64,000 bases of DNA. It comes from Rhizobium sp. 32-5/1 (GTDB lineage: Bacteria; Pseudomonadota; Alphaproteobacteria; Rhizobiales; Rhizobiaceae). This document shows positions 10,191 through 24,398 of the stretch, piece by piece. The position numbers and the translations under genes are program-made. The number at the start of each line of letters is the position of its first letter. Within the stretch, counting starts at the first letter, position 1. Location: contig NZ_CP120638.1 of the NCBI RefSeq assembly GCF_029537235.1, forward strand, positions 1,302,001 to 1,366,000, given 5' to 3'. The notes beneath the pieces were generated by a model, which was not told the DNA's origin, made no database searches, and saw nothing but the letters and a program-made list of their open reading frames with translations.

Positions 10191-12562
10191 TGATCGGACC
10201 TCACACCCTTGCGCGGAACGGCCCGGCCGAGCCAAACCCCGAAAATACCCATCGAAGCGACGATAAGCAGGACGTAGAACTGGAAGTTGTCGGAGAACCA
10301 GGCGGCGGCGAGACGGCGGATATTGGCCGGGCTCTTGTCGGTCATTCCGGCAATGAAATGGGTGCCGGCCGGCATGGTGTTGACCGAGAGGCTGGCGGTT
10401 TCGATTTCTGCAGAGCCGCCATCAAGCCTGCTCCATACGGCCGGCTCGACGAGACGCCTGACACCGAGCGCCACATCGCGCGGCGAACGGGCATGCAGCA
10501 CCGTCCACGTTGCGCTGCCTTCCGGCGACGGGATCTGCGAAAGGGTGAGGAGCGACTGATCCGGCTTCAACGCCAGCGTCTTGTTTGCCCCGTCGTCATA
10601 GTTCAGCCATTGGGCAAACCGGGCCCCGCCAATGGAGAACCAGTTTCCGATACGGGCAGTCCAGGACAGCGCATCGGGCTGCGTCGTCGATTTCTTGAAA
10701 GCATCCAGCAAGGCGTCGGCATCATCGGTTCCCGGTGAGACCGCCACGGCCTGCAACATGGCTTCATCTGAGATCGCCGCCGTCTTGAACGGATCGGTGT
10801 CGGCCAAGGCTGCGCCCGTTTCGTCCGAAAAGTCGTTCAGCGGAAACTCGCTTTTGCCGGCACTGCCGAGTTCGGCAAATTCCTTGTCCGTTTTGATCAC
10901 CAGGGCATTGCGGCCCTCGGTCGGGATCGCAGCGCTGAGGCGGATATTGGCATTCAGCGGGTTGCGGGCCGAAAGCGCCAGCCGCGAGAGCATCGTCAGT
11001 GCCGCGCCGACGGATTGTCCGTCCGGACGCTCAACAAAAATATCGAACGGCTTGCCATCGGCGTAGGGGTAAGCGTTGCCGGCCAGAGCCGCGATGTCAG
11101 GCAGGCGGCTGATACGCGCCAGCGCCGGCACGGTGATCTCGGTGTTTTTCAGGAGAATAAAGCGCGGCTGGGCATCGTTGCGGGCTTCCGGGGCGCAGAC
11201 ATCGTCTGACACCATTGGCACCTCCGCAAGCAGCTCGACCTTGTTTTCGCCGGGATGAAAAGCCCGCAGCGGCAGTTCGATCAGCTTGCCCTCGAACTGT
11301 TCGCCCTCGATGTTGCGAAACGGATAGCTGGTGACGACCTTGTCGTTGACCCGCACGAGAAGCTGCGCGGTGCGCTTAAGGCCTGGCGAGGTGGCGGCAA
11401 ACAGGCGGATGCCGATCGTGTCGTAGTCGGCCGGATAAAAATCCGCCGGCATGACCATGTTGAAATCGGTGCGCGACAGGCGACCGGAGAAGACCCGCGT
11501 TTCATAGCCGGTATCGCTCAGCTGGTATTGGCTTGACGCATCGGCGCGGATCGTGCCGGTTCCGGTGGCGAAGATGCCGCTGTCGAGGCTCTCCTTCAAC
11601 GGCCCGCGAATAGCAGCCAGCAACTGGCTGCTGATTTCGGCACGGGTTGCGCCGCGCAGGCTGACCATCGCGCGCCCCCGCTCGCCGGCATCTGCGACGG
11701 AAAGACCATAGGGTATAGCGGCGGCCGTCGATGCTCCACCGAGCAGCGCACGCGTCTTTTCAGTCGACACGTACAGATCGATTCCGGGGCCGGTTCCGGG
11801 CTTGTCGCCGACGCTGACGGAGAGATCGTCGCGGTTCATGAAAAGCGCCAGCGTCTGCAGAACGGGTGCTGCATCGTTCAGCATTTCGGCCGTGGCCGTC
11901 TGCGGCAGGATCAGCCGGACATCGGTCAAACCGGCATCGGTGCGCGCGACGGTCAACACATCATCGAAGAAGTTGAAACCGTCCGATTTGGCGGCGATGA
12001 AGCCGCTCGTCTTCGGATCGAGTTCACTCCAGAGTTCATAGGTTGCTTCCAGCGAGCAATCGACGCGGTGAAACTGGCGGGCGCGCAGGGTCACCTCGTT
12101 GCGGCCGGGCTTCAGCAAAGCACCAGCGACCTTGATCAGCTCCGGCTTGAAATCATTGGGGGACGCGATGCGGAATGTGCCGGCCGGCCGGCCATTGACG
12201 GAAACATCCATCACCGATGTATCCGGCAGGACGGACACTGCATTGCGATAGGGCAGCGACAAGCTGCCACCGAGCGCCACCTGCTCTGCGGAAAGATTGA
12301 AGGTGAAGCGGCCAAGATCGTCTTCGCCGGCAAGCCGGTAGGACGGTGCGGACTGTTCGAAGGGCACGAGACCGGCGAGCTTGTTTTCCTCCGGCTCGAC
12401 GGGTGCTGCGCGCGTCGACAGGATGGCTTCGCTGGCGCCGGGCTGCGCACGGGTGACGACCGGTGCCGCCTCGAGCAGGCTCTGGGCGGAAAGCGGCAGG
12501 GCCTGCGCCATCAGGGCGGCAAGCGACAGGCCAACAGTCTTGACGCTAAGGGACTTAACCAT
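10187..12562 (-). CDS. bcsB: Cellulose synthase regulatory subunit BcsB
   Basis: A 791-aa periplasmic subunit anchored in the inner membrane that partners BcsA and guides the glucan chain. It has a signal peptide (residues 1-27), then long beta-rich domains with carbohydrate-binding and ferredoxin-like modules, and a single C-terminal membrane helix (FQFYVLLIVASMGIFGVWLG, about residues 762-781). Typical features are RTDFNMVMPADFYPADYDTIGIRLFAATSPGL and ARQFHRVDCSLEATYELWSELDP. It overlaps the end of bcsA by a few bases and the TPR gene by ATGA, showing tight translational coupling. Confidence 0.93.
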   Translation of the reverse strand: MVKSLSVKTVGLSLAALMAQALPLSAQSLLEAAPVVTRAQPGASEAILSTRAAPVEPEENKLAGLVPFEQSAPSYRLAGEDDLGRFTFNLSAEQVALGGSLSLPYRNAVSVLPDTSVMDVSVNGRPAGTFRIASPNDFKPELIKVAGALLKPGRNEVTLRARQFHRVDCSLEATYELWSELDPKTSGFIAAKSDGFNFFDDVLTVARTDAGLTDVRLILPQTATAEMLNDAAPVLQTLALFMNRDDLSVSVGDKPGTGPGIDLYVSTEKTRALLGGASTAAAIPYGLSVADAGERGRAMVSLRGATRAEISSQLLAAIRGPLKESLDSGIFATGTGTIRADASSQYQLSDTGYETRVFSGRLSRTDFNMVMPADFYPADYDTIGIRLFAATSPGLKRTAQLLVRVNDKVVTSYPFRNIEGEQFEGKLIELPLRAFHPGENKVELLAEVPMVSDDVCAPEARNDAQPRFILLKNTEITVPALARISRLPDIAALAGNAYPYADGKPFDIFVERPDGQSVGAALTMLSRLALSARNPLNANIRLSAAIPTEGRNALVIKTDKEFAELGSAGKSEFPLNDFSDETGAALADTDPFKTAAISDEAMLQAVAVSPGTDDADALLDAFKKSTTQPDALSWTARIGNWFSIGGARFAQWLNYDDGANKTLALKPDQSLLTLSQIPSPEGSATWTVLHARSPRDVALGVRRLVEPAVWSRLDGGSAEIETASLSVNTMPAGTHFIAGMTDKSPANIRRLAAAWFSDNFQFYVLLIVASMGIFGVWLGRAVPRKGVRSDQ

Positions 12563-14897
12563 AGAGCTGCGTTCCTGTATGTACCGGGCCTGAATGAACC
12601 GGGCTTGCCTGAGACGGGCCTACCTGAGACGGGCTTGTGTGAATCGGCGCGGTATTGACCGGGACTGCTGCGTCGGCGGTCTTTGCCGGCAGACCGACGG
12701 GCACGACCTTGTTGTCCTGAAGGACAATCGGCGCGTCCTCGAAGGAATGGGCGACGCTTTCGCGGATAAGCCCGGCACTGTAGCGAACGGCGCGCAGCGA
12801 TTCCGTCAGGCTCCACAGCGCAAAGCGGCTGGTGCCCCAGAAGAAGTTGCGGCGCACCTGGCGGCGGACCAGACGATCCTGCAGCACCGACTGGTCGGAA
12901 TACATCAGCTCCGCGATCGCCATGAAGGTTGCCGGCGTGCGCTCGGCAAAGGCGAAGCCATATATCGAGGTCTTCTCCATGGTTCGGCGCGAGCGGTAGA
13001 CAACATTGAAAGCGATCGTTTGGCCGCCGCGACGCACCTCGACCTGGGCCCGTGTCGGATTGGCAAGATCCATCTTCGGCTCTGGATCGACGAATTCGAT
13101 CGAAACCCCGCCGCTGGAGGCATCCTGGATGATGACGGTGCAGACGGCGTCGGCGATGCGCAGCAAAGCATGGCGCTTGACCGGCAGGCGCTGGTTGCGG
13201 CGCAGTTCGCGGCGTTCGGCAATCGCGCCGAGGGCGGCACCGGCAAGACCGAGATTGATCAGGTTCCACATGGCGACGATCAAGAGCAGCTCGCTGGCGA
13301 CCGGCTCGGTGAGCACGCGGTAACCGGAGTAAAGGGCGGCGGCGAGCAACAGGAAGAAGATCGCGAAATAGGGTTTTGCCAGGGGCGAAAGCTTGCTCTG
13401 GTCGAGCGTCTGGCCCTTGGCCGTGACGTTGAAAGTCGGCTTGCGCGGATTGCGCACGACGCTGATGATGCTGCCGAACAGGAACACGGCCTGTACATAT
13501 TCGTAAAGCTCGGAGATCCACGGCCAGCGCACCTTGCCGTAGAGATAGCTCTGCATGGCGAAAGAACTCACCAGATAGGTGACGGCATAGGAGGCGAATT
13601 CGAGAATATTGGCCTTGTAGATCTCGAGCGAGAAGAAAATGTAGAGCAGCGGCGAGAACATGAAGGCCAGCCGCGACAGCGGGAACAGCCAGAAGGTGTT
13701 GATGCCGGCATAGCAGAGGCGCTGCGGCAGCGAGAGACCCTTGGCAAGGAACGGCCGGTTGAGAATGAGGATCTGCAGCATGCCCTGGCACCAGCGGGCG
13801 CGCTGGCCGATGAAGGAAACGAAGGTCTCCGGCTGCAAGCCTGCAATCAGCGGCTTGTCGATATAGACGCTGTTCCAGCCCTGGCAGTGCAGCGACAGGG
13901 CGGTTTCACAATCCTCGGTGATCGACTGGCCGGAAAAGCCATCGACGGTTTCGAGCGCCGAGCGGCGCAGGACGGCCGCCGAACCGCAGAAGAAGGACGC
14001 ATTCCACTTGTCGAGGCCGCGCTGCAGGATCGAGTAGAACATCTCGTTTTCCGACGGCATGCGCGCAAAGGTCTGGAGGTTTTTCTCAAGTGGGTCGGGA
14101 TTGAGGAAATAGTGCGGCGTCTGGACGAGGAACAGCTTCTCGTCCTCGCGGAAGAAGCCGACCGTTTCGCGCAGGAAGTCGCGGACCGGGGCGTGGTCGG
14201 CGTCGAAGACGACGACCAGATCGCCCTTGGAGATTTTCAGGCCTTCGTTGAGATTGCCGGCCTTGGCGTGGTCGTTCTTCTGGCGGGCGTGATACTGGAC
14301 GCCCATGGCCTCGCAAAGGGCCTTCAGCTGATCGTGGCGGCGATTTGCAGCAAGCGAAACATGCGGGTCCTTGTGATTGCGCTTGGCATCCGTGCCGCCG
14401 TCGTCGAGCAGGTAGATCTTCAGCTTGTCCTTCGGATAGGCCATCGACTTGGCAGCAGCCAGCGTCACCGCCAGCAGTTCGGCATCTTCGTTATAGCTTG
14501 GGATAAAAACATCGACAGTCGGCAGATCGGCATTCGCGCCGATATCAGGCGTCTTGCGCTTGATCGGATCGACAACCATGAAAAAGCTGATCGCCAGCAT
14601 GCAGAGGCAATACATTTCGGCGAGATAAAGCAGGAAACCCGGAATGAAATTGAGAGGCTCGGAAATGCTCGGCAGCGTTTCGGTCGTGCGCCAGAAGCCG
14701 TAACGCAGCGCGATAATGGCGGCGAAGACGAATGTGACCAGCCGGAACGTGCTGTTGTCCGGCTTCGTCATGCCGATGAACATGACGCCAAGAACGGCGA
14801 AGCTGAGCATGAGCTGCGCCTGCAAACTCATTGGCAGGAGGATCAGAGTCAAGCCGACCGCACCGGCGGGAATCGCCAGAAATTTACCGCACCGCAT
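12555..14897 (-). CDS. bcsA: Cellulose synthase catalytic subunit BcsA with PilZ domain
   Basis: A 780-aa processive GT2 glycosyltransferase that polymerises UDP-glucose into beta-1,4-glucan and moves it across the inner membrane. Catalytic motifs are visible: DDG at 165-167, DAD at 232-234, FFCGS at 302-306, TED at 327-329 and QRARW at 365-369. Membrane helices flank the GT domain. The PilZ domain carries RRNQR and DASSGG, the two c-di-GMP binding motifs, so activity should need c-di-GMP. The last 25 residues are a five-residue repeat tail (HTSPS, QVGPS, QASPV, HSGPV, HTGTQ), which is unusual. First gene of the bcsA-bcsB-TPR-bcsN operon. Confidence 0.96.
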   Translation of the reverse strand: MRCGKFLAIPAGAVGLTLILLPMSLQAQLMLSFAVLGVMFIGMTKPDNSTFRLVTFVFAAIIALRYGFWRTTETLPSISEPLNFIPGFLLYLAEMYCLCMLAISFFMVVDPIKRKTPDIGANADLPTVDVFIPSYNEDAELLAVTLAAAKSMAYPKDKLKIYLLDDGGTDAKRNHKDPHVSLAANRRHDQLKALCEAMGVQYHARQKNDHAKAGNLNEGLKISKGDLVVVFDADHAPVRDFLRETVGFFREDEKLFLVQTPHYFLNPDPLEKNLQTFARMPSENEMFYSILQRGLDKWNASFFCGSAAVLRRSALETVDGFSGQSITEDCETALSLHCQGWNSVYIDKPLIAGLQPETFVSFIGQRARWCQGMLQILILNRPFLAKGLSLPQRLCYAGINTFWLFPLSRLAFMFSPLLYIFFSLEIYKANILEFASYAVTYLVSSFAMQSYLYGKVRWPWISELYEYVQAVFLFGSIISVVRNPRKPTFNVTAKGQTLDQSKLSPLAKPYFAIFFLLLAAALYSGYRVLTEPVASELLLIVAMWNLINLGLAGAALGAIAERRELRRNQRLPVKRHALLRIADAVCTVIIQDASSGGVSIEFVDPEPKMDLANPTRAQVEVRRGGQTIAFNVVYRSRRTMEKTSIYGFAFAERTPATFMAIAELMYSDQSVLQDRLVRRQVRRNFFWGTSRFALWSLTESLRAVRYSAGLIRESVAHSFEDAPIVLQDNKVVPVGLPAKTADAAVPVNTAPIHTSPSQVGPSQASPVHSGPVHTGTQLYG
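12571..12645 (-). repeat. 15-bp tandem repeats encoding the BcsA C-terminal tail
   Basis: Four clear 15-bp units (12586-12600, 12601-12615, 12616-12630, 12631-12645) share GGGC(C/T)T-N4-TGA(A/G)(T/A)(C/A)(A)C on the plus strand; a degenerate fifth unit is at 12571-12585. Units keep the reading frame and encode pentapeptides ending in P-S or P-V. Confidence 0.7.
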
Positions 14898-15125
14898 GTG
14901 CCACCAGCCTCATTGTCATTTCAGCAACGCATCATGCGCGCCGGTTCTACATCGAACAGACAGACCCTAGGGCGGAAACGGTCAATAGAATCCTAATGAA
15001 GCAGAAGAGTCCTGGAAGGAGACAGAACGAGGTAAACACAAGGTTTACGGAGCAGTCCAAGATATGGCTACAGGCTTGTGCCGGAAAATGTTCTGGAAAG
15101 CGTCAATCATATCATTGAGGAAATT

Positions 15126-15202
15126 TGGTACGGTTGGGTGGTCTCGAACCACCGACCTCAGGATCCACAATCCTGCGCTCTAACCAACTGAGCTACAACC
15201 GC
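15126..15202 (-). tRNA. tRNA-His (GTG anticodon)
   Basis: A 77-base cloverleaf folds on the minus strand: acceptor GCGGTTG with CAACCGT, D stem GCTC/GAGC, anticodon stem CAGGA/TCCTG with loop TTGTGGA (anticodon GTG), T stem GGTGG/CCACC with TTCGAGA, discriminator A and encoded CCA. The base before position 1 is T, so no G-1 is encoded, as described for alphaproteobacterial tRNA-His. Position 1 pairs with position 72 as G-T. Confidence 0.97.
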
Positions 15203-15334
15203 ACAATAACGAGCCCTCAACTACAGGGCCGCTTTCCGCGTCAAATACGGGCAGTCCGTCTTTTTTGCAAGTCCCATCTTGCGACTTCCCGTGAAAAAAC
15301 GGGATATGCGAAGACGCTCTAAAAAATATAGCCG

Positions 15335-15364
15335 TAAAAAAACCGGGCGGTCACCCACCCGGTT
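15335..15364 (-). terminator. Intrinsic terminator of the phasin gene
   Basis: On the minus strand ACCGGG and CCCGGT pair across a loop containing GGGTGACC and run into seven T residues, about 50 bases after the phasin stop codon. Confidence 0.8.
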
Positions 15365-15412
15365 CGTCGTATCAGGATCTTCGCGCCTATTATCAGGCGC
15401 TGAGAAGGTTGA

Positions 15413-15862
15413 TTAGACCTTCTTGAAGCTGGACATTGCCTTTTCGGCGGCGTCCTTGCCTGGCTTGGTGACGCTTTCAGCAACCTTCTTGGTGGCTTCC
15501 TGCATGGCCTTGGCCTGTTCCATGGCCAGTTCGGCCTGCTTGCGAATGAACGCGGTCTGCAGTTCGAACAGTTCGGAAACCGACTTGACGCCGAGCAGCG
15601 CTTCCATGTGCGAAAGCGAATTTTCAGCATTGGTGCGCAGGGCGTCGATCGCCTTGAGGCCGAGTTCGACCGTGCCGGACTGCGCGCTTTCCAGCGTCGC
15701 TTCAACGGTCTTCGTCGCGTCTTCAGCGGCGGTCTTCATCTTGGAATAGGCTTCCTTGGACTGCACGGCGCCCTTTTCGGCGAATTCGCGCAGGCTATCG
15801 GTAACCTTGGCCGGGTCGAAAGAGGTCATCGAAAATACGTCATCTGTTTTCTTGGTAGCCAT
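15413..15862 (-). CDS. Phasin (polyhydroxyalkanoate granule-associated protein)
   Basis: A 149-aa helical, Ala/Lys/Glu-rich protein of the phasin_2 type that coats polyhydroxybutyrate granules. The amphipathic stretch MEALLGVKSVSELFELQTAFIRKQAELAMEQAKAMQEATKKVAESV (about residues 85-130) is the family core. AGGAGCG lies upstream of the ATG. A direct repeat in the promoter region may be the binding site of the phasin repressor PhaR. Acetoacetyl-CoA synthetase, another PHB-cycle enzyme, lies 7 kb away. Confidence 0.9.
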   Translation of the reverse strand: MATKKTDDVFSMTSFDPAKVTDSLREFAEKGAVQSKEAYSKMKTAAEDATKTVEATLESAQSGTVELGLKAIDALRTNAENSLSHMEALLGVKSVSELFELQTAFIRKQAELAMEQAKAMQEATKKVAESVTKPGKDAAEKAMSSFKKV

Positions 15863-15934
15863 GATCAGCGCTCCTGTTTCGGGCCCTCTCCAGAGGCACC
15901 CTGTTGATGTTGAATAGGTTTATACACCAGATTA

Positions 15935-15964
15935 TTGTGCATTGCAACATATTTGTGCACCGCA
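15935..15964 (-). promoter_or_regulatory. Direct repeat upstream of phasin (candidate PhaR site)
   Basis: On the minus strand TGCGGTGCACAA and TGCAATGCACAA occur 18 bases apart, matching at ten of twelve positions, about 75-100 bases upstream of the phasin ATG. TGC-rich repeats of this kind are known operators of PHA-granule repressors. The assignment is inference. Confidence 0.45.
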
Positions 15965-16111
15965 TATAAATCTTGGGCAATCGGCACATTAACCTTCAAA
16001 ACGAAAGGCCGTTGCCAAGCTTACGGCGTGCTGGACCCTGGCGGACGCGCCGGGTATTAATAGACCGTTAACAATCACGTCCTCGTGACGTTTCTGCCAA
16101 CAGGTCCGTTC

Positions 16112-20218
<4,107 letters not shown>

Positions 20219-20246
20219 CGGCGAGTAGGCTAGGAAATGTTGAGCG

Positions 20247-22001
20247 TTGCAAACCAGTTTGCCCGCGCTCGTTTTCGACCTTTTGCGGTGTCATGCCCGC
20301 GCTGCGGAAAGATGGACCTTGCCGGCTGATACCCCTGCCCTGAAGCGATCGCGGCTTTTCGCCGGTATCGGTGGTGCGCATCCGATGCTTGCCGCAGCGG
20401 CGGCGCTCACCTGCATCGTCGTGCTGCTGCCGGTTCTCGCCATCGCCTGGCTCGCCATAACCGGCGGCGACAGCGACTGGCCGCATCTGATGGCCAATGT
20501 GATACCGCGCGCGACGGGGCGAACGCTGCTGTTGATCGCACTGACCGGCATCGTTACCAGCATAACCGGCATCGTCACCGCTTGGCTGGTCGCAAGCTGT
20601 GATTTTCCGTTCAGGCGGTTTCTTGCGGCAGCGCTCGTGCTGCCGCTCGCCATTCCCGCCTATCTCTCTGCCTATGCCTTCGGCGAACTCTTCACTTATA
20701 CTGGTCCTCTGCAATCCGCCGTGCGGGCTGTTTTCAGCTTTCAATCGAGCCGCGACTATTGGTTTCCGGATGTGCGATCGCTGGGCGGGGCCGTGCTGGT
20801 GCTGGGATCGGTGCTTTATCCCTATATTTATCTGGCCTGCCGGGCGATGTTCCTGATGCAGGGCCGGGCCGCAGCCGATGTGGCGCGCACGCTTGGCGCA
20901 GGGCCGCTCAAGGTGTTTCTCAAGGTCCAGATCCCGATGGCCCGCCCGGCGATCATGGTCGGCATCACGCTTGTCGCCATGGAAACCCTCAACGATATAG
21001 GCGCCGTCGAGTTTCTCGGGGTGCAGACCCTGACGTTTTCGATCTTCGACACCTGGCTCAACCGCGGCAGCCTTGCAGGCGCAGCCCAGATTGCCTGCAT
21101 CATGCTGGTCTTCGTGGTCATCCTGATGATGATCGAGCGCGCTGCACGCCGGCGCCAGCGTTTCGCAAGCCAGAAGACGACGGCTGGTGTTCATGATGTC
21201 GTTAGGCTGCGTCTTGCCGGCTGGAAGAAATGGGCGGCGACGCTCATATGCCTTCTGCCGGTCCTGCTGGGTTTTGCCGTTCCGCTGATCGTGCTTGGCG
21301 GTTATGCCTTGAGGCGTCTCGACCAGTTTCTCGAGCCGCGACTCCTGAAGGCACTGATGCACAGCATTTTCGTTTCCGGTTCAGCCGCCGTGATTACCGT
21401 CATCCTTGCTTTCATCCTTGCCTATGCCGCCCGGACCAGTCGGTCCCGCTTCATCAGCCTTGCCGGGCGGTTGTCTGCCTTCGGTTATGGCGTTCCCGGC
21501 ACGGTGCTTGCCATTGGCGTCCTGTTTCCACTGGCCGGTATCGACAACGGCATCGATGCCTTTCTGCGTACCCATATCGGCATCTCCACAGGCCTTCTCC
21601 TGTCGGGAACAGGCTTTGCCATCATCTATACCTGCTCGGTTCGGTTCCTCACCATGGCGGAAGGATCGATCGAGGCCGGCTTCCAAAAGCTGTCGCCCCA
21701 TCTCGACATGGCCGCGCGCACGCTCGGCCGAACAAGCGGCCAGACGTTGAAGAGCGTTCTCTTGCCGATGATGCGCCCAGCCGTTCTGTCTGCGGCACTG
21801 ATGGTTTTCATCGAAACGATGAAGGAGCTTTCGGCAACGATCATGCTGCGGCCGTTCAACTTCAATACGCTGGCAACACTTGTTTATGAAGATGCCTCGC
21901 GAGCGAAGGTCGAGGATGCCTCGGTCGCCGCAATCATCATCATAGTTGCCGGCATGATCCCGGTCATTCTTGTGTCGCGGTCGCTGGAGCGTCCGCGCTG
22001 A
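20247..22001 (+). CDS. Fe(3+)-type ABC transporter permease (FbpB-like); N-terminus uncertain
   Basis: A two-module permease with about 12 membrane helices, FbpB/AfuB type, each half carrying the cytoplasmic loop with the EAA motif: DVARTLGAGPLKVFLKVQIPMARPAI and MAARTLGRTSGQTLKSVLLPMMRPAV. The open frame starts at TTG 20247 with a weak upstream site. A better reading is the ATG at 20293 (MPALRK) with one base missing in the AAA at 20308-20310, giving 569 aa; this matches the error pattern elsewhere in the window. No binding protein or ATPase gene is adjacent; the ferric-binding protein at 784-1827 could be the partner. It follows the kinase gene by 28 bases or more. Confidence 0.8.
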   Translation: MQTSLPALVFDLLRCHARAAERWTLPADTPALKRSRLFAGIGGAHPMLAAAAALTCIVVLLPVLAIAWLAITGGDSDWPHLMANVIPRATGRTLLLIALTGIVTSITGIVTAWLVASCDFPFRRFLAAALVLPLAIPAYLSAYAFGELFTYTGPLQSAVRAVFSFQSSRDYWFPDVRSLGGAVLVLGSVLYPYIYLACRAMFLMQGRAAADVARTLGAGPLKVFLKVQIPMARPAIMVGITLVAMETLNDIGAVEFLGVQTLTFSIFDTWLNRGSLAGAAQIACIMLVFVVILMMIERAARRRQRFASQKTTAGVHDVVRLRLAGWKKWAATLICLLPVLLGFAVPLIVLGGYALRRLDQFLEPRLLKALMHSIFVSGSAAVITVILAFILAYAARTSRSRFISLAGRLSAFGYGVPGTVLAIGVLFPLAGIDNGIDAFLRTHIGISTGLLLSGTGFAIIYTCSVRFLTMAEGSIEAGFQKLSPHLDMAARTLGRTSGQTLKSVLLPMMRPAVLSAALMVFIETMKELSATIMLRPFNFNTLATLVYEDASRAKVEDASVAAIIIIVAGMIPVILVSRSLERPR

Positions 22002-22019
22002 CGCATTCATAGATTCGGC

Positions 22020-22047
22020 AAAAAAGAGGCAGCTCTGGGCTGCCTCG
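22020..22047 (-). terminator. Intrinsic terminator (candidate small RNA or aacS 3' UTR)
   Basis: GAGGCAGC and GCTGCCTC pair around a short loop and lead into TTTTTT on the minus strand. On the plus strand the run precedes the hairpin, so it does not terminate the permease gene. Confidence 0.85.
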
Positions 22048-22164
22048 ATAAGTTGAATGCTAACACACGCTCGACAGGGGAAAGACATCATGTCCGTATC
22101 AGCATCTCTGCTGCAAGCAGCCACTCCATTGGATGCCATCAAGTTGGGATCAACATGCGCCGCC
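22020..22164 (-). ncRNA. Candidate small RNA ending at a strong terminator
   Basis: The minus strand has a promoter-like pair TTGAGA (22199-22194), a 17-base spacer and TGTTAA (22176-22171). A stem GCATC/GATGC (22137-22103) encloses GCTGC-TT-GCAGC, then comes an unpaired pyrimidine-rich stretch, and last a terminator GAGGCAGC/GCTGCCTC with six T residues. No gene on that strand ends nearby except acetoacetyl-CoA synthetase, more than 220 bases upstream. An alternative is a long 3' UTR of that gene. Confidence 0.5.
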
Positions 22165-22269
22165 AGTCGTTAACAAAACCTTGCCGCGATTCTCTCAAAT
22201 TTTACCTGTCGGCTCTCAACTGAAAGCCTTGGTTAATTCCACGGCCCTGAAAAGGTTAACCGCGCCGGT

Positions 22270-24221
<1,952 letters not shown>

Positions 24222-24398
24222 GCTGTCCTCCACTCCAATGCCTGAGTGTATATCATGCTGCGCCGCAAGATAAATAGCTTGGCCCCGTCAGCAACGTCAC
24301 TGCGGCGACATTTCCCTTCCTGCCATTTGATTTCTTTCGGTCATGAGACTATCCAGAGGCCGGGGTCGGCTGCGGTCGCAACAATCCGTCGGACATCA

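Noticed and set aside
12594..14996. 800-codon open frame on the plus strand opposite bcsA
   Set aside because: It mirrors the well-supported bcsA gene; long antisense frames are expected at this GC content, and the product has no family features.
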